In this document: piece after piece, positions 24,745-32,920 of the stretch
How the letters are laid out: every line of letters starts with the position of its first letter
How positions within the stretch are numbered: position 1 is the first letter of the stretch
Assembly (NCBI RefSeq): GCF_009827305.1
Contig: NZ_WTYJ01000003.1
Coordinates: forward strand, 372,001 to 436,000
Direction: 5' to 3'
DNA: 64,000 bases
DNA from: Croceibacterium xixiisoli
Lineage (GTDB): Bacteria > Pseudomonadota > Alphaproteobacteria > Sphingomonadales > Sphingomonadaceae
Notes under the pieces: generated by a model
What the model saw: the letters and a program-made list of their open reading frames with translations, nothing else
What the model was told of the DNA's origin: nothing
Databases searched by the model: none
Translations under genes and position numbers: made by a program

Positions 24745-25395
24745 TTATTCAGGGCTCCGGGAATGGGCGGAAAGTCTGCCCATGATGGCAGATACATAAG
24801 TCTGAGTCTCGCGAATGCGCGGAATGCCACCAGCGCGGATCACGCGCCCGGGGCCGGCATTGTAGGCGGCGAGCGCGCGTTCCAGATCGCCGTCGAACCG
24901 GTCGATCTGTTCGCGCAGATAGCGGGCGCCGCCTTCGAGATTGGCAAAGGGATCATCGGCATCGACGCCCAGATATCGGGCCGTGCCCGGCATCAGCTGG
25001 GCCAGGCCGCGGGCGCCGACGGGGGAGATGGCGTTGGTGCGCCAGCGGCTTTCCTGCCACACCAGCGCCTCGATCAGCGCGGGGCTGAGGTCGAAACGGG
25101 CGGCAAGCTCTGCCACCTTGGCGGCATAGGCTGCGGGAACCTGCGCGGCGGTGCGGTGGGGCATGGCCATGGCGTGGTCGGGGACGAGCAGCGTTTCGGC
25201 CGGAACTTCGGCCAGCGGGAGGGCGCTGGCGGCGTCGTCTGCGGGCAGATTGGCCACGGGTGCCAATGACATAGGGCCGTTGACCCAGCGCGCATCGCCG
25301 TTGTCGCCGATTTCGAGGACGTCGGCCTGCGCGGGCGACACACACAGCGCGGCCAATGCCATAAAGGCAGCGACTTTACCGGCGCGCAGAATCAT
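24745..25395 (-). CDS. virB1: VirB1-type lytic transglycosylase
   Basis: Secreted peptidoglycan hydrolase that opens the cell wall for type IV secretion assembly, 216 aa. Signal peptide ILRAGKVAAFMALAALCVSP, then a Ser/Ala/Pro linker, then an SLT domain (about 105-210). The domain holds the catalytic glutamate in EALVWQESRWRTNAIS, GARGLAQLMPGTARYLG and ERALAAYNAGPGRV. ATG 25395 has GGAGGG five bases upstream and heads the operon. Confidence 0.92.
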   Translation of the reverse strand: MILRAGKVAAFMALAALCVSPAQADVLEIGDNGDARWVNGPMSLAPVANLPADDAASALPLAEVPAETLLVPDHAMAMPHRTAAQVPAAYAAKVAELAARFDLSPALIEALVWQESRWRTNAISPVGARGLAQLMPGTARYLGVDADDPFANLEGGARYLREQIDRFDGDLERALAAYNAGPGRVIRAGGIPRIRETQTYVSAIMGRLSAHSRSPE

Positions 25396-25551
25396 TTGGC
25401 CCTCCATCCTCGGGCCATTGCTTACCGGAAATGACACTGGCGTGACAGTGGGTGGTTCATGCGCCGGACCGCGCCCTGCCTGCGCATGAACGCGCGCCAC
25501 CTGCGCATGGAGCCGGCAGGGGCCACCTGACCCCCGCCGGAAAGACCGGGC

Positions 25552-25926
25552 TCAGCGCAGGGCGAGCGTGGTGCGGTCGAGCGAATGCATTGCCAGGCGA
25601 GCAGCGTGGCGGGAATCCATCCAGCTGCCGTCAGCCAGTTCCAGCTGGTAGCGGGTGCTGCTGTCGGCGGCGGCGCGATAGGCGGCTGCGGCCCGTTCGC
25701 TGTCTCCGCTGCGCTGATAGGCGGCGCCCAGATTGATCAGCAGCGCGGGGTCAGACGGTTCGGCGGCGAGCCGTTCCTGCAAGGCGGCAATGGCGGCGGC
25801 ATTCTGTCCGTTCGCGATTTCTTCAAACGCGACATCGGTTGTCTGCAGGCTTTCCGATTCCGGCGGCGGAACAGCGACACCGGCCTGAATGGCGAACAGT
25901 GCAGCGGCGGTGAACATCCCAAACAT
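25552..25926 (-). CDS. secreted TPR-repeat protein
   Basis: Exported 124-aa protein: signal peptide FTAAALFAIQAGVA, then tetratricopeptide helices (about 30-90; ALLINLGAAYQRSGDSERAA is a clear TPR). The C-terminus YQLELADGSWMDSRHAARLA is outside the repeats. Likely a periplasmic protein-protein adaptor. It lies 156 bases upstream of virB1 on the same strand and could be part of that unit or a separate gene; I see no T4SS-specific feature in it. Confidence 0.75.
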   Translation of the reverse strand: MFGMFTAAALFAIQAGVAVPPPESESLQTTDVAFEEIANGQNAAAIAALQERLAAEPSDPALLINLGAAYQRSGDSERAAAAYRAAADSSTRYQLELADGSWMDSRHAARLAMHSLDRTTLALR

Positions 25927-26201
25927 GGCCCTACTCCTTATATTCTATGCCTGCAGTGTGCGGCCGCACCGACCAATCTGCAACCAAAATGAAATATTGT
26001 CATAAAAGAGTAATATTGAACTTGGCCTGAAAAATATTCCAGAAAAGTCAGATGTTTGCTGCAATTGTGTGCTTTTCATGTCGCAATGCAAACTCCGGTT
26101 CCGGACTGCAAACAAACTGTCACGTTGAGCGCCTAGCAGCCGACCCTGCGACCTAGATTTCGCATCTGTTCGATTCTCGGTTTTTGAGGGGACCGCTCGC
26201 C

Positions 26202-27818
26202 GTGACTAAAATTTCCCGTTCGCTTGTTCTTGGCTGCAGCATGCTGGCGCTGGCCGCCTGCGGTCCTGACGATATTGCTTCGCCCGGCACGGGCGGTGAC
26301 GTGATCATCAATCCGCCGGCAACGCCCGCCCCGACCCCGCCGTCGACCCCGACCCCGACCGGCGTCGTCGCAGCCACCGGCTGCCCGACCATCGCCGATC
26401 CCCAGGGTCTGACCGATGCTGGCACCATCACCGGCCCGACCGGTTCGTGGCGCGTCTGCACGCTGCCCAAGGTGATCCGCGCTTCGAGCACCCTGCCGCG
26501 TCTCGATGGCGTGCTGTACCAGATGGCTGGCCGCGTCGACGTCGGTTGCGATGGCGGCTTCACCGCCCCGACCGCCGGTGCCCCCTTCACCACCTCGACC
26601 GTGGGCTGCCCGTCGTCTTCGCTGACGGCCGATACCAATGTCACGCTGACGATCGATCCGGGCGTGACCGTCTTTGCCGGCACGGGCCAGTCCTGGCTCG
26701 CCGTCAACCGCGGCAACAAGATCAACGCCGTCGGCACCAAGGCCATGCCGGTCGTCTTCACCAGCCGCGACAACGTGCTGGGCCTGAACAGCGATTCGTC
26801 GCAGGGTCAGTGGGGCGGCATCGTGCTGATGGGCCGCGCCAAGACCACCGATTGCGGATTTGGTACGGTTGCGTCCGGCACCTGCGAACGCCAGACCGAA
26901 GGCGCGCCGGATCCCGCCCGTTACGGCGGCAATGACGACACCTACAACGCCGGTCGCATGAGCTATGTCCAGATCCGCTATTCCGGCTTCGTGCTGGGGG
27001 CGAATTCGGAACTGCAGGCCCTGACCACGGAATCGGTCGGCAGCGGCACCGTGCTGGATCATATCCAGTCGCACAACAGCTCTGACGATGGTGCGGAATT
27101 CTTCGGCGGCCAGTTCGGCCTGAAGCATTTCGTCGTGACCGGCGCGGACGATGACAGCCTCGACGTTGACACTGGCGCGCGCGTCGATATCCAGCATGCC
27201 CTGCTGATCCAGCGTCCGGGCCTGGGCGACGGCCTGATGGAAATCGACAGCAACGGTCAGGAAACCGACACCCCGCGCACCCGTCTGCGCGTGGCCAACT
27301 TCACGGCCGTGCAGAACCAGGTCAGTTCCAACAACGAAGGCAATGCCCGCGCATCGCTGTTCTTCCGCGGCAATGCCGATGTCGAGCTGATCAATGGCGT
27401 GGTGGTATCGCCGAACAATGAATGCATCCGCATGAACGGTTCGGGCGGCGCCAACGCAGCCACGCTGGAAGCAACCTCGGTCCTGCTGACCTGCAGCGCC
27501 GAAAAGTTCCTGGGCACGGGCACCTACACCAATGCGCAGGTCGGTGGCTTCTTCACCGGCGGCGTGAACAACAAGGACAGCTTCACCTCGACGCTGACCG
27601 GCCTGTTCATCAATGGCGCGGGTGAAACCAGCTCTCTGGCCGTCGATCCGAAGACGATTTCCTCGTTCTTCGACACCACCACCTATGTTGGCGGCGCTGC
27701 CAGCACCGGTGACAAGTGGTGGGAAGGCTGGACCTGCAACAGCTCCTACGCCACTTTCGGCACCAGCAACACCGGTGCCTGCACCACGCTGCCGGTCTAC
27801 ACCACCACAGCGGCCTGA
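26202..27818 (+). CDS. surface-type lipoprotein paired with TonB receptor
   Basis: Lipoprotein of 538 aa: GTG start, signal with lipobox MLALAAC, then a Pro/Thr linker (PPATPAPTPPSTPTPT). A large repetitive beta-rich domain follows, probably a parallel beta-helix. Recognisable stretches are ANVTLTIDPGVTVFAG-like (VTLTIDPGVTVFAGTGQSWL), GQWGGIVLMGRA, SYVQIRYSGFVLG, DDGAEFFGGQFGLKHFV and DDDSLDVDTG. I know such proteins from gammaproteobacteria, sphingomonads and Bacteroidetes, typically beside a TonB receptor, but no function is established. GAGGGG lies ten bases upstream. The receptor gene follows after a terminator-like stem. It may be an outer-surface partner of the receptor. Confidence 0.8.
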   Translation: MTKISRSLVLGCSMLALAACGPDDIASPGTGGDVIINPPATPAPTPPSTPTPTGVVAATGCPTIADPQGLTDAGTITGPTGSWRVCTLPKVIRASSTLPRLDGVLYQMAGRVDVGCDGGFTAPTAGAPFTTSTVGCPSSSLTADTNVTLTIDPGVTVFAGTGQSWLAVNRGNKINAVGTKAMPVVFTSRDNVLGLNSDSSQGQWGGIVLMGRAKTTDCGFGTVASGTCERQTEGAPDPARYGGNDDTYNAGRMSYVQIRYSGFVLGANSELQALTTESVGSGTVLDHIQSHNSSDDGAEFFGGQFGLKHFVVTGADDDSLDVDTGARVDIQHALLIQRPGLGDGLMEIDSNGQETDTPRTRLRVANFTAVQNQVSSNNEGNARASLFFRGNADVELINGVVVSPNNECIRMNGSGGANAATLEATSVLLTCSAEKFLGTGTYTNAQVGGFFTGGVNNKDSFTSTLTGLFINGAGETSSLAVDPKTISSFFDTTTYVGGAASTGDKWWEGWTCNSSYATFGTSNTGACTTLPVYTTTAA

Positions 27819-27822
27819 TCTT

Positions 27823-27872
27823 AAAAGGGGGGGCGTACCGGGCATGGGCCTGCGTGCGCTCCCCCCTTTTCT
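27823..27872 (+). terminator. long-stem terminator/attenuator between lipoprotein and receptor
   Basis: AAAAGGGGGGG (27823-27833) pairs with CCCCCCTTTT (27861-27870), with additional pairing in the 27-base loop. It follows the lipoprotein stop by five bases. TTTTCTGTTTCGGG is then directly repeated (27867-27880 and 27882-27895). This could lower expression of the downstream receptor relative to the lipoprotein. Confidence 0.7.
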
Positions 27873-27944
27873 GTTTCGGGCATTTTCTGTTTCGGGGGCG
27901 TCCCGGGCAGCGTTCGACCATCGAATCTTGAGGGGTTTCGTACC

Positions 27945-30611
27945 ATGACCACTGGCAAGCAGCTGGGTGGGCTGCTTCTGCTTACCACCGCGCTGAGCTT
28001 TCCTGGTGTCGCGCTTGCGCAAGACACCGCCGCCAACAGCGGCCAGCAAAACCCCGTTTCGGCTGATCAGCCGGTCGAAGAGCCTGTCGCGCAAGAAACG
28101 GATATTTCCGTTCCCGGCGGTACGATCGTGGTCACCGGCCGCATCAACCGGGATCCGACCCGCAATTCCAGCCAGGTGCTGAACGTCCTGTCCAGCGAGC
28201 AGATCGCGCGCACGGGCGAAGGCAATATTGCCGGTGCGCTGGGCCGCGTGACGGGCCTTTCGGTGGTGGGCTCCGGCTTCGTCTATGTGCGCGGCCTGGG
28301 CGATCGCTATTCGCTGGCGCTGCTCAACGGTTCGCCCCTGCCGAGCCCCGAGCCGCTGCGCCGCGTCGTGCCGCTCGACCTGTTCCCCACCGGCCTGGTT
28401 GCATCCTCGCTGGTGCAGAAAACCTATTCCGCCAACTATCCCGGCGAATTCGGCGGCGGTGTGATCAATCTGACCACGAAGGCTATTCCGGACGAGCCCT
28501 TTCTGACCGTGGGCGTCGGCGGATCCTGGGACAGCGAAACCACCAACCAGACCGGCTATTCCTATTTCGGGAGCAGCAGCGACTGGACCGGTTTCGACAA
28601 CGGCAATCGTGACATTCCGCCCGCGCTGGCTGATTTCTTCGCCAGCGGCGAACGGATCAGCGGCGGGAATGTCGATACGCAGGCCATCGCCGGTCAGTTT
28701 GTGACCGGCCGCAATGCAGTCGTGCAGCGCTTCAGCAACATGCCGGCCAACTGGTCGGGTTCGTTTTCCGGCGGTACGGCCATCCAGCTGGGCGCCAGTG
28801 AACTGGGCGTGATCGTCGGTGGCGGTTACAGCAACAAATACACCACCCGCGATGCAATCCAGCAGGGTTCGTTCTCTGCCGATCTGTCGGCCGTGGATTC
28901 CGATTACCGTCGGGTCTCGACCGACCAGCGCATCGTCGTCAACGGCATGCTCGGCCTGGGCCTTAAGTTCGGCGAGAACACCATCCGCTGGACCAATCTC
29001 TACATTCGCGACACCGTCAAGCACACGCGGCTGGGCCTGGGTCAGGAAATGCAGGGCATTGCCGATTTCATGCAGCAGGACACGGCATGGTATGCCCGTC
29101 AGCTGATCGACACCCAGTTCGTGGGCGAATTCCACCCGATGGACGGTCTGAGCATCGACGTGCGTGGCGGTTACGCCAATTCGAAGCGCGATGCGCCGTT
29201 CGAGCTGTCGTTCGAATATGTCCGGACCAACACGCCTGCCGATCCCTATGGCGACCATTTCGTCAATCGGCTGAACCGCAACGCCGGCAGCGCCGACGTC
29301 ACCTTCTCCGAACTCAATGAAGATCTGTGGTCGGGCGGCGTGGACGTCAGCTACGAAGTGCTGCCGCGCGTGGTCGCCACCATCGGCGGCGCGATTGCGG
29401 ATACCACCCGCACAAGCTCTCGCCGTTCGTTCCTGTTCGACGCGCCGACCAGCTTCGAATCCGGTGTCGGCATGCTGCGCCCCGATCTGCTGCTGCAGCC
29501 GGGCATCATCGATTATTACAACATCGGCCTGATCGAGGACGATGAAAGCAGCCCGGCCTTCCGTGCCAAGCTGGAAAACTATGCCGGTTACGGCAAGATC
29601 AACGCGGAACTGGTGGAAGGCATCGTGCTCGACGCCGGTGTCCGTTATGAAACCGCCAAGCAGACGGTTTCGCCGATTCAGGTGTTCAACACCCCCAGTG
29701 GCTCCACGGCCGCCACACAGCTGGACAACAATTACTGGCTGCCTGGCGCGACCCTGACCTGGGAAGCGCGCCCGGATCTGCAGTTCCGCATCAGCGGGTC
29801 GAAGACCATCGCCCGCCCGCAGTTCCGCGAGCTGATCTATCAGCCGTATTTCGATCCCGAAAGCAACCGGACCTATCTGGGTAACCCGCTGCTGCAGGAC
29901 AGCCAGCTCTTCAACGCCGAAGCGCGTGCAGAATGGTACATCAACCGCGACGAAAAGATCTCTCTGGCCGGCTTCTTCAAGAAGATCGACAATCCGATCG
30001 AAGCGTTCATCGTCTCGCTCAGCGGCATTCAGACCGTCAGTTATGCCAACGCCCCTTCGGCCAGCCTCTATGGTGCCGAATTCGAAGTGCAGCAGATGTT
30101 CGATCTGCCCAACGGGTTGTGGGAACAGGGCCAGCGGATCATGCTGGTCGGCAACTACACCTTCACCAAATCACAGCTGGAAGTGTCTTCCGGTGATACG
30201 GTGCGGGTGTTCGGTGCATCGTCGGGCATTGCAACCGACTATTTCCGTGATGGTGCGTCGCTGACCGGCCAGTCCGATCATCTGGTCAATCTGCAGTTCG
30301 GCCTGGAAAACGCAGACCGGCTGTCGCAGCAGACCTTCCTGCTCAACTACGCCAGCGACCGTGTGGTCACCCGTGGCCTGAACGGTTCGCCGCCGCAGCC
30401 CGATGTGATCGAACGGCCGGGCCTCACGCTCGATTTCGTCGCGCGTGAAGGTTTTTCGGTGTTTGGCAAGAATGTCGAAGCGAAGGTCGAAGTGCGCAAT
30501 ATCTTCGGCCGTCGCCACGAGGAATTCCAGCAGTTCGAAGCCAATCGTATCGACGTGAACACCTACAATGTCGGCACCACCTTCTCGGGATCGCTGTCGG
30601 TCACGTTCTAA
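27945..30611 (+). CDS. TonB-dependent receptor (large)
   Basis: Outer-membrane active transporter, 888 aa. The signal peptide (GLLLLTTALSFPGVALAQ) is followed by an N-terminal extension to about residue 60, then the plug (about 60-180: TRNSSQVLNVLSSEQIARTG, VYVRGLGDRYSLALLNG). The barrel includes KTIARPQFRELIYQPYFDPE, typical of Caulobacter/sphingomonad receptors, and ends in an aromatic residue (SVTF). GAGGGG nine bases before the ATG duplicates the arrangement in front of the lipoprotein gene. Pairing with the lipoprotein suggests joint uptake of a ligand; phosphate- or carbohydrate-containing ligands are only guesses. Confidence 0.92.
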   Translation: MTTGKQLGGLLLLTTALSFPGVALAQDTAANSGQQNPVSADQPVEEPVAQETDISVPGGTIVVTGRINRDPTRNSSQVLNVLSSEQIARTGEGNIAGALGRVTGLSVVGSGFVYVRGLGDRYSLALLNGSPLPSPEPLRRVVPLDLFPTGLVASSLVQKTYSANYPGEFGGGVINLTTKAIPDEPFLTVGVGGSWDSETTNQTGYSYFGSSSDWTGFDNGNRDIPPALADFFASGERISGGNVDTQAIAGQFVTGRNAVVQRFSNMPANWSGSFSGGTAIQLGASELGVIVGGGYSNKYTTRDAIQQGSFSADLSAVDSDYRRVSTDQRIVVNGMLGLGLKFGENTIRWTNLYIRDTVKHTRLGLGQEMQGIADFMQQDTAWYARQLIDTQFVGEFHPMDGLSIDVRGGYANSKRDAPFELSFEYVRTNTPADPYGDHFVNRLNRNAGSADVTFSELNEDLWSGGVDVSYEVLPRVVATIGGAIADTTRTSSRRSFLFDAPTSFESGVGMLRPDLLLQPGIIDYYNIGLIEDDESSPAFRAKLENYAGYGKINAELVEGIVLDAGVRYETAKQTVSPIQVFNTPSGSTAATQLDNNYWLPGATLTWEARPDLQFRISGSKTIARPQFRELIYQPYFDPESNRTYLGNPLLQDSQLFNAEARAEWYINRDEKISLAGFFKKIDNPIEAFIVSLSGIQTVSYANAPSASLYGAEFEVQQMFDLPNGLWEQGQRIMLVGNYTFTKSQLEVSSGDTVRVFGASSGIATDYFRDGASLTGQSDHLVNLQFGLENADRLSQQTFLLNYASDRVVTRGLNGSPPQPDVIERPGLTLDFVAREGFSVFGKNVEAKVEVRNIFGRRHEEFQQFEANRIDVNTYNVGTTFSGSLSVTF

Positions 30612-30657
30612 GGTAACAGCCTCCCTCCCTGCGCCACTCTTCTGGCGTAGGGCATCA

Positions 30658-30694
30658 AGCCGCCGCTCCCCTCACGGGGCGGCGGCTTTTTATT
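30658..30694 (+). terminator. rho-independent terminator after TonB receptor
   Basis: AGCCGCCGCTCCCC and GGGGCGGCGGCT form a near-perfect stem closed by a short TCAC loop and followed by TTTTATTT. A textbook intrinsic terminator. Confidence 0.92.
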
Positions 30695-30769
30695 TACGTC
30701 GTACCGAGTTTGATCCGTGAGTTTGTTGCTGTTAAAAATGTGAATCGATTTGGATGAGTAGGCAAGACA

Positions 30770-31525
30770 TTGGCTTGGTCAGTACCGGAATACAAACCTG
30801 AGCAGGTCAACGCAGCTGGTAAAGCACTGGGTGTGATGGTATTTCCGGTGAGCAATGTTTCGGGACTTGAGGCGTTAGGGGTGATCAACAACTGGCGCTC
30901 AGCGCACGCTTATCCTCTGAACACTTTTCAAATAACTCTTCGGCATCGCGCTAGAAAAATTGAAAGTAAGGTAGTAGTTGCCCAAAGGGCAAAGCGGCTT
31001 GACTCAATTCATCGGAAACTTGTCGTGAAGCCTACGATGCGCATGACACAGATGCAGGACATTGCTGGATGTCGAGCTGTGTTCAGTAGGTTGTCCCAAG
31101 TCTATCGTCTTGTTCAGGCGTATAAGACCGGATCTTTTGATCATAAATACAGAAACGAAAAGGATTATATCCAAAATCCCAAACCTGATGGGTACCGTTC
31201 TTTTCATCTGGTTTATGAGTATATGGGAACGGCTAAGACCGCCGCTTACAATGGTCTTCGTGTTGAAATCCAAATAAGGACTCAAGCCCAGCACGCTTGG
31301 GCGACTGCGGTTGAGGCTGTCGGTATTTTTACGAAGCAAGCAGTGAAGTCTAGCCAGGGCGACGAGGATTGGTTGCAATTTTTTGCTCTGATGAGTTCGG
31401 CAATTGCATCAATGGAAAAAACACCATGCGTGCCGGGAACTCCTACCAATAAGATAGCGCTTCGTAACGAACTTGAAAAGTTAACTTTAAAACTTCGCGC
31501 AAGAGATATGCTAAAAGGCATATAA
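30770..31525 (+). CDS. RelA/SpoT-domain alarmone synthetase, frameshifted
   Basis: Small (p)ppGpp-type synthetase lacking a hydrolase domain; the open frame is 251 aa. Synthetase motifs are intact: RHRARKIESKVVVAQR, TQMQDIAGCRAVF (metal site), NPKPDGYRSFHLVY and EIQIRTQAQHAWATAVEAVG. The TTG at 30770 has AGG eight bases upstream and gives MAWSVPEYKPEQVNAAGKAL, the usual opening of this family as I recall it. The protein stops after DMLKGI, but the family's C-terminal region continues in another frame (31515-31853), so the gene is interrupted at AAAA (31513-31516). Base composition is far more AT-rich than all neighbours, indicating transfer. Activity could persist because the catalytic part is complete. 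Confidence 0.82.
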   Translation: MAWSVPEYKPEQVNAAGKALGVMVFPVSNVSGLEALGVINNWRSAHAYPLNTFQITLRHRARKIESKVVVAQRAKRLDSIHRKLVVKPTMRMTQMQDIAGCRAVFSRLSQVYRLVQAYKTGSFDHKYRNEKDYIQNPKPDGYRSFHLVYEYMGTAKTAAYNGLRVEIQIRTQAQHAWATAVEAVGIFTKQAVKSSQGDEDWLQFFALMSSAIASMEKTPCVPGTPTNKIALRNELEKLTLKLRARDMLKGI

Positions 31526-31853
31526 TACTACTTTAGTAACGCTGGGTTCGGCCAAGGATGCAAAATATTTCATTGTAACGCTTGATCCCGATGAAGGGCA
31601 TATAACTCTTATGCGTTACAAAGCTAAGGAATCTGCCGAAGCAAATCGAATGTATACAGAATTAGAAAGTCAAATAGCGGATGAATCCAGAAAGCAAGTG
31701 GTTCTAGTTTCGGTGGCAGATATTAATGCTTTGAAGAGGGCGTACCCAAATTATTTTTTGGATACGGCTCTTTTTTCTCGGTTGGTTGATAGGGTTCTTC
31801 GAGGAAAGTTTCCGGACCCCATTCCTCACCAACAAGTGTTGCCTGGTTTCTAG
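31515..31853 (+). pseudogene. C-terminal part of the RelA/SpoT-family gene, out of frame
   Basis: The frame offset by one base from the synthetase gene reads KAYNTTLVTLGSAKDAKYF, then IVTLDPDEGHITLMRYK, VVLVSVADINALKRAYPNYF and a stop at 31853. It resembles the C-terminal region of the same ~350-aa protein family and has no ribosome site of its own before ATG 31611. Removing one A from AAAA at 31513-31516 would join it to the upstream frame as a 360-aa protein. It could be a real inactivating mutation, a base-call error, or ribosomal slippage. Confidence 0.7.
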
Positions 31854-31991
31854 TATGAAAAAATTTAAATATACTTAAATTGAAAAATACTCACCAGTAA
31901 AAAATTATTTGAAGAACAAGTCGCAGGCGACGGGAGGTTGGCTTCGTATAGTTAAATGCGTGTATACTGGTCGACAAATGCGAAGTGCCCC

Positions 31992-32666
31992 TCAGGTCAG
32001 GTCGAGCACATAGCCCTTGCCGTGGACCGTGCGCAGCAGGTGATCGGCGCCGGCGCCGCGCAGGCCGAAGCGGAGGCGCTTGATCCAGACGTCGACGGTG
32101 CGCAGATAATCAGGATCACCGGCCTTCCCCAACGCATCGACCAGATCCTTGCGGGTCAGCACGCGATTGGGGTTTTCGGCCATATAGCGCAGCACGCGGA
32201 ATTCATTGGGGCGCAGCGGTACCAGGCTGCCCTGCCACAGGGCCTGTTCGCCGGTGACATTGATATGCAGCCCGCCGGCAGAGATCACCTGACCGGCGGT
32301 GCGGGCGGCGCTGGCCGGTTGCAGCGCCATTACCCGGTCGAGCATGGCCGAACGGTCCAGCGGGCCGACGGCATAATCATCGGCTCCGGCCTTGAGCGCG
32401 CGGCGGCGATCGTCGCTGTCATCGCGTTCGAGCACCATGGTGACATGGGCATCCTGCAGCCGCGCATCGGCGCGCAAGCGACGGCACATTTCCAGGCCGG
32501 ACAGATCGGGCATGACCCAGTCGACGAAGATCTGCGCCTGGCCTTCGATCAGCTTGCGCGGACCATCGGGGCCGAGCAGTTCGAAGCTGTAGGCCGTATC
32601 CCCATGGGCGAATTCGGCGAATCGCGCTGCATCCGGATTGGATGTGAAGATTTTGACGCGCTTCAT
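31992..32666 (-). CDS. OmpR/PhoB-type regulator with atypical receiver
   Basis: DNA-binding response regulator, 224 aa. The receiver (1-120) keeps the phospho-acceptor position (D49 in IFVDWVMPDLSG) and the GADDYAVGPLD lysine-loop region. The acidic pair normally at the end of the first strand is replaced by TSNPD, so Mg-dependent phosphorylation may be impaired. The C-terminal winged helix (130-224) shows PLRPNEFRVLRYMAENPNRV, TVDVWIKRLR and RTVHGKGYVLD. The start MKRVKIF at 32666 is used. No sensor kinase is adjacent; it is divergent from the DUF695-RraB gene. Confidence 0.9.
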   Translation of the reverse strand: MKRVKIFTSNPDAARFAEFAHGDTAYSFELLGPDGPRKLIEGQAQIFVDWVMPDLSGLEMCRRLRADARLQDAHVTMVLERDDSDDRRRALKAGADDYAVGPLDRSAMLDRVMALQPASAARTAGQVISAGGLHINVTGEQALWQGSLVPLRPNEFRVLRYMAENPNRVLTRKDLVDALGKAGDPDYLRTVDVWIKRLRFGLRGAGADHLLRTVHGKGYVLDLT

Positions 32667-32920
32667 GGTCTCAGGCCCCTTGTAACGGGCGTTCCCTGCC
32701 GGGGGGATGTGACTTCCGTATGACGGTATTACGGCAGGAAATATGCGGCTCGATCCCGTGAGGATCATCACCCTCATGCTGCAGGAACTGCTTCCCGAAT
32801 GACAGCAACCTCGCCCTGTGCTTCATTGCCCTGCCGTTGCGGACAGACAGGCTGTTGGCTGCCAGCGCACGACATCAGACCAGCAAGCAACTGTGACTGT
32901 TCCATATAGAGGATGGCAGG

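Noticed and set aside
25927-26201. Possible Pho box words upstream of the lipoprotein gene
   Set aside because: TGTCATAAA and CTGTCAC occur singly and at the wrong spacing for a standard PhoB site; kept only as a hint in the lipoprotein finding.
26133-29258. 1041-codon minus-strand open frame
   Set aside because: It is antisense to the lipoprotein and TonB receptor genes, both of which have clear signal peptides and domains. The open frame reflects high GC and biased codon use.
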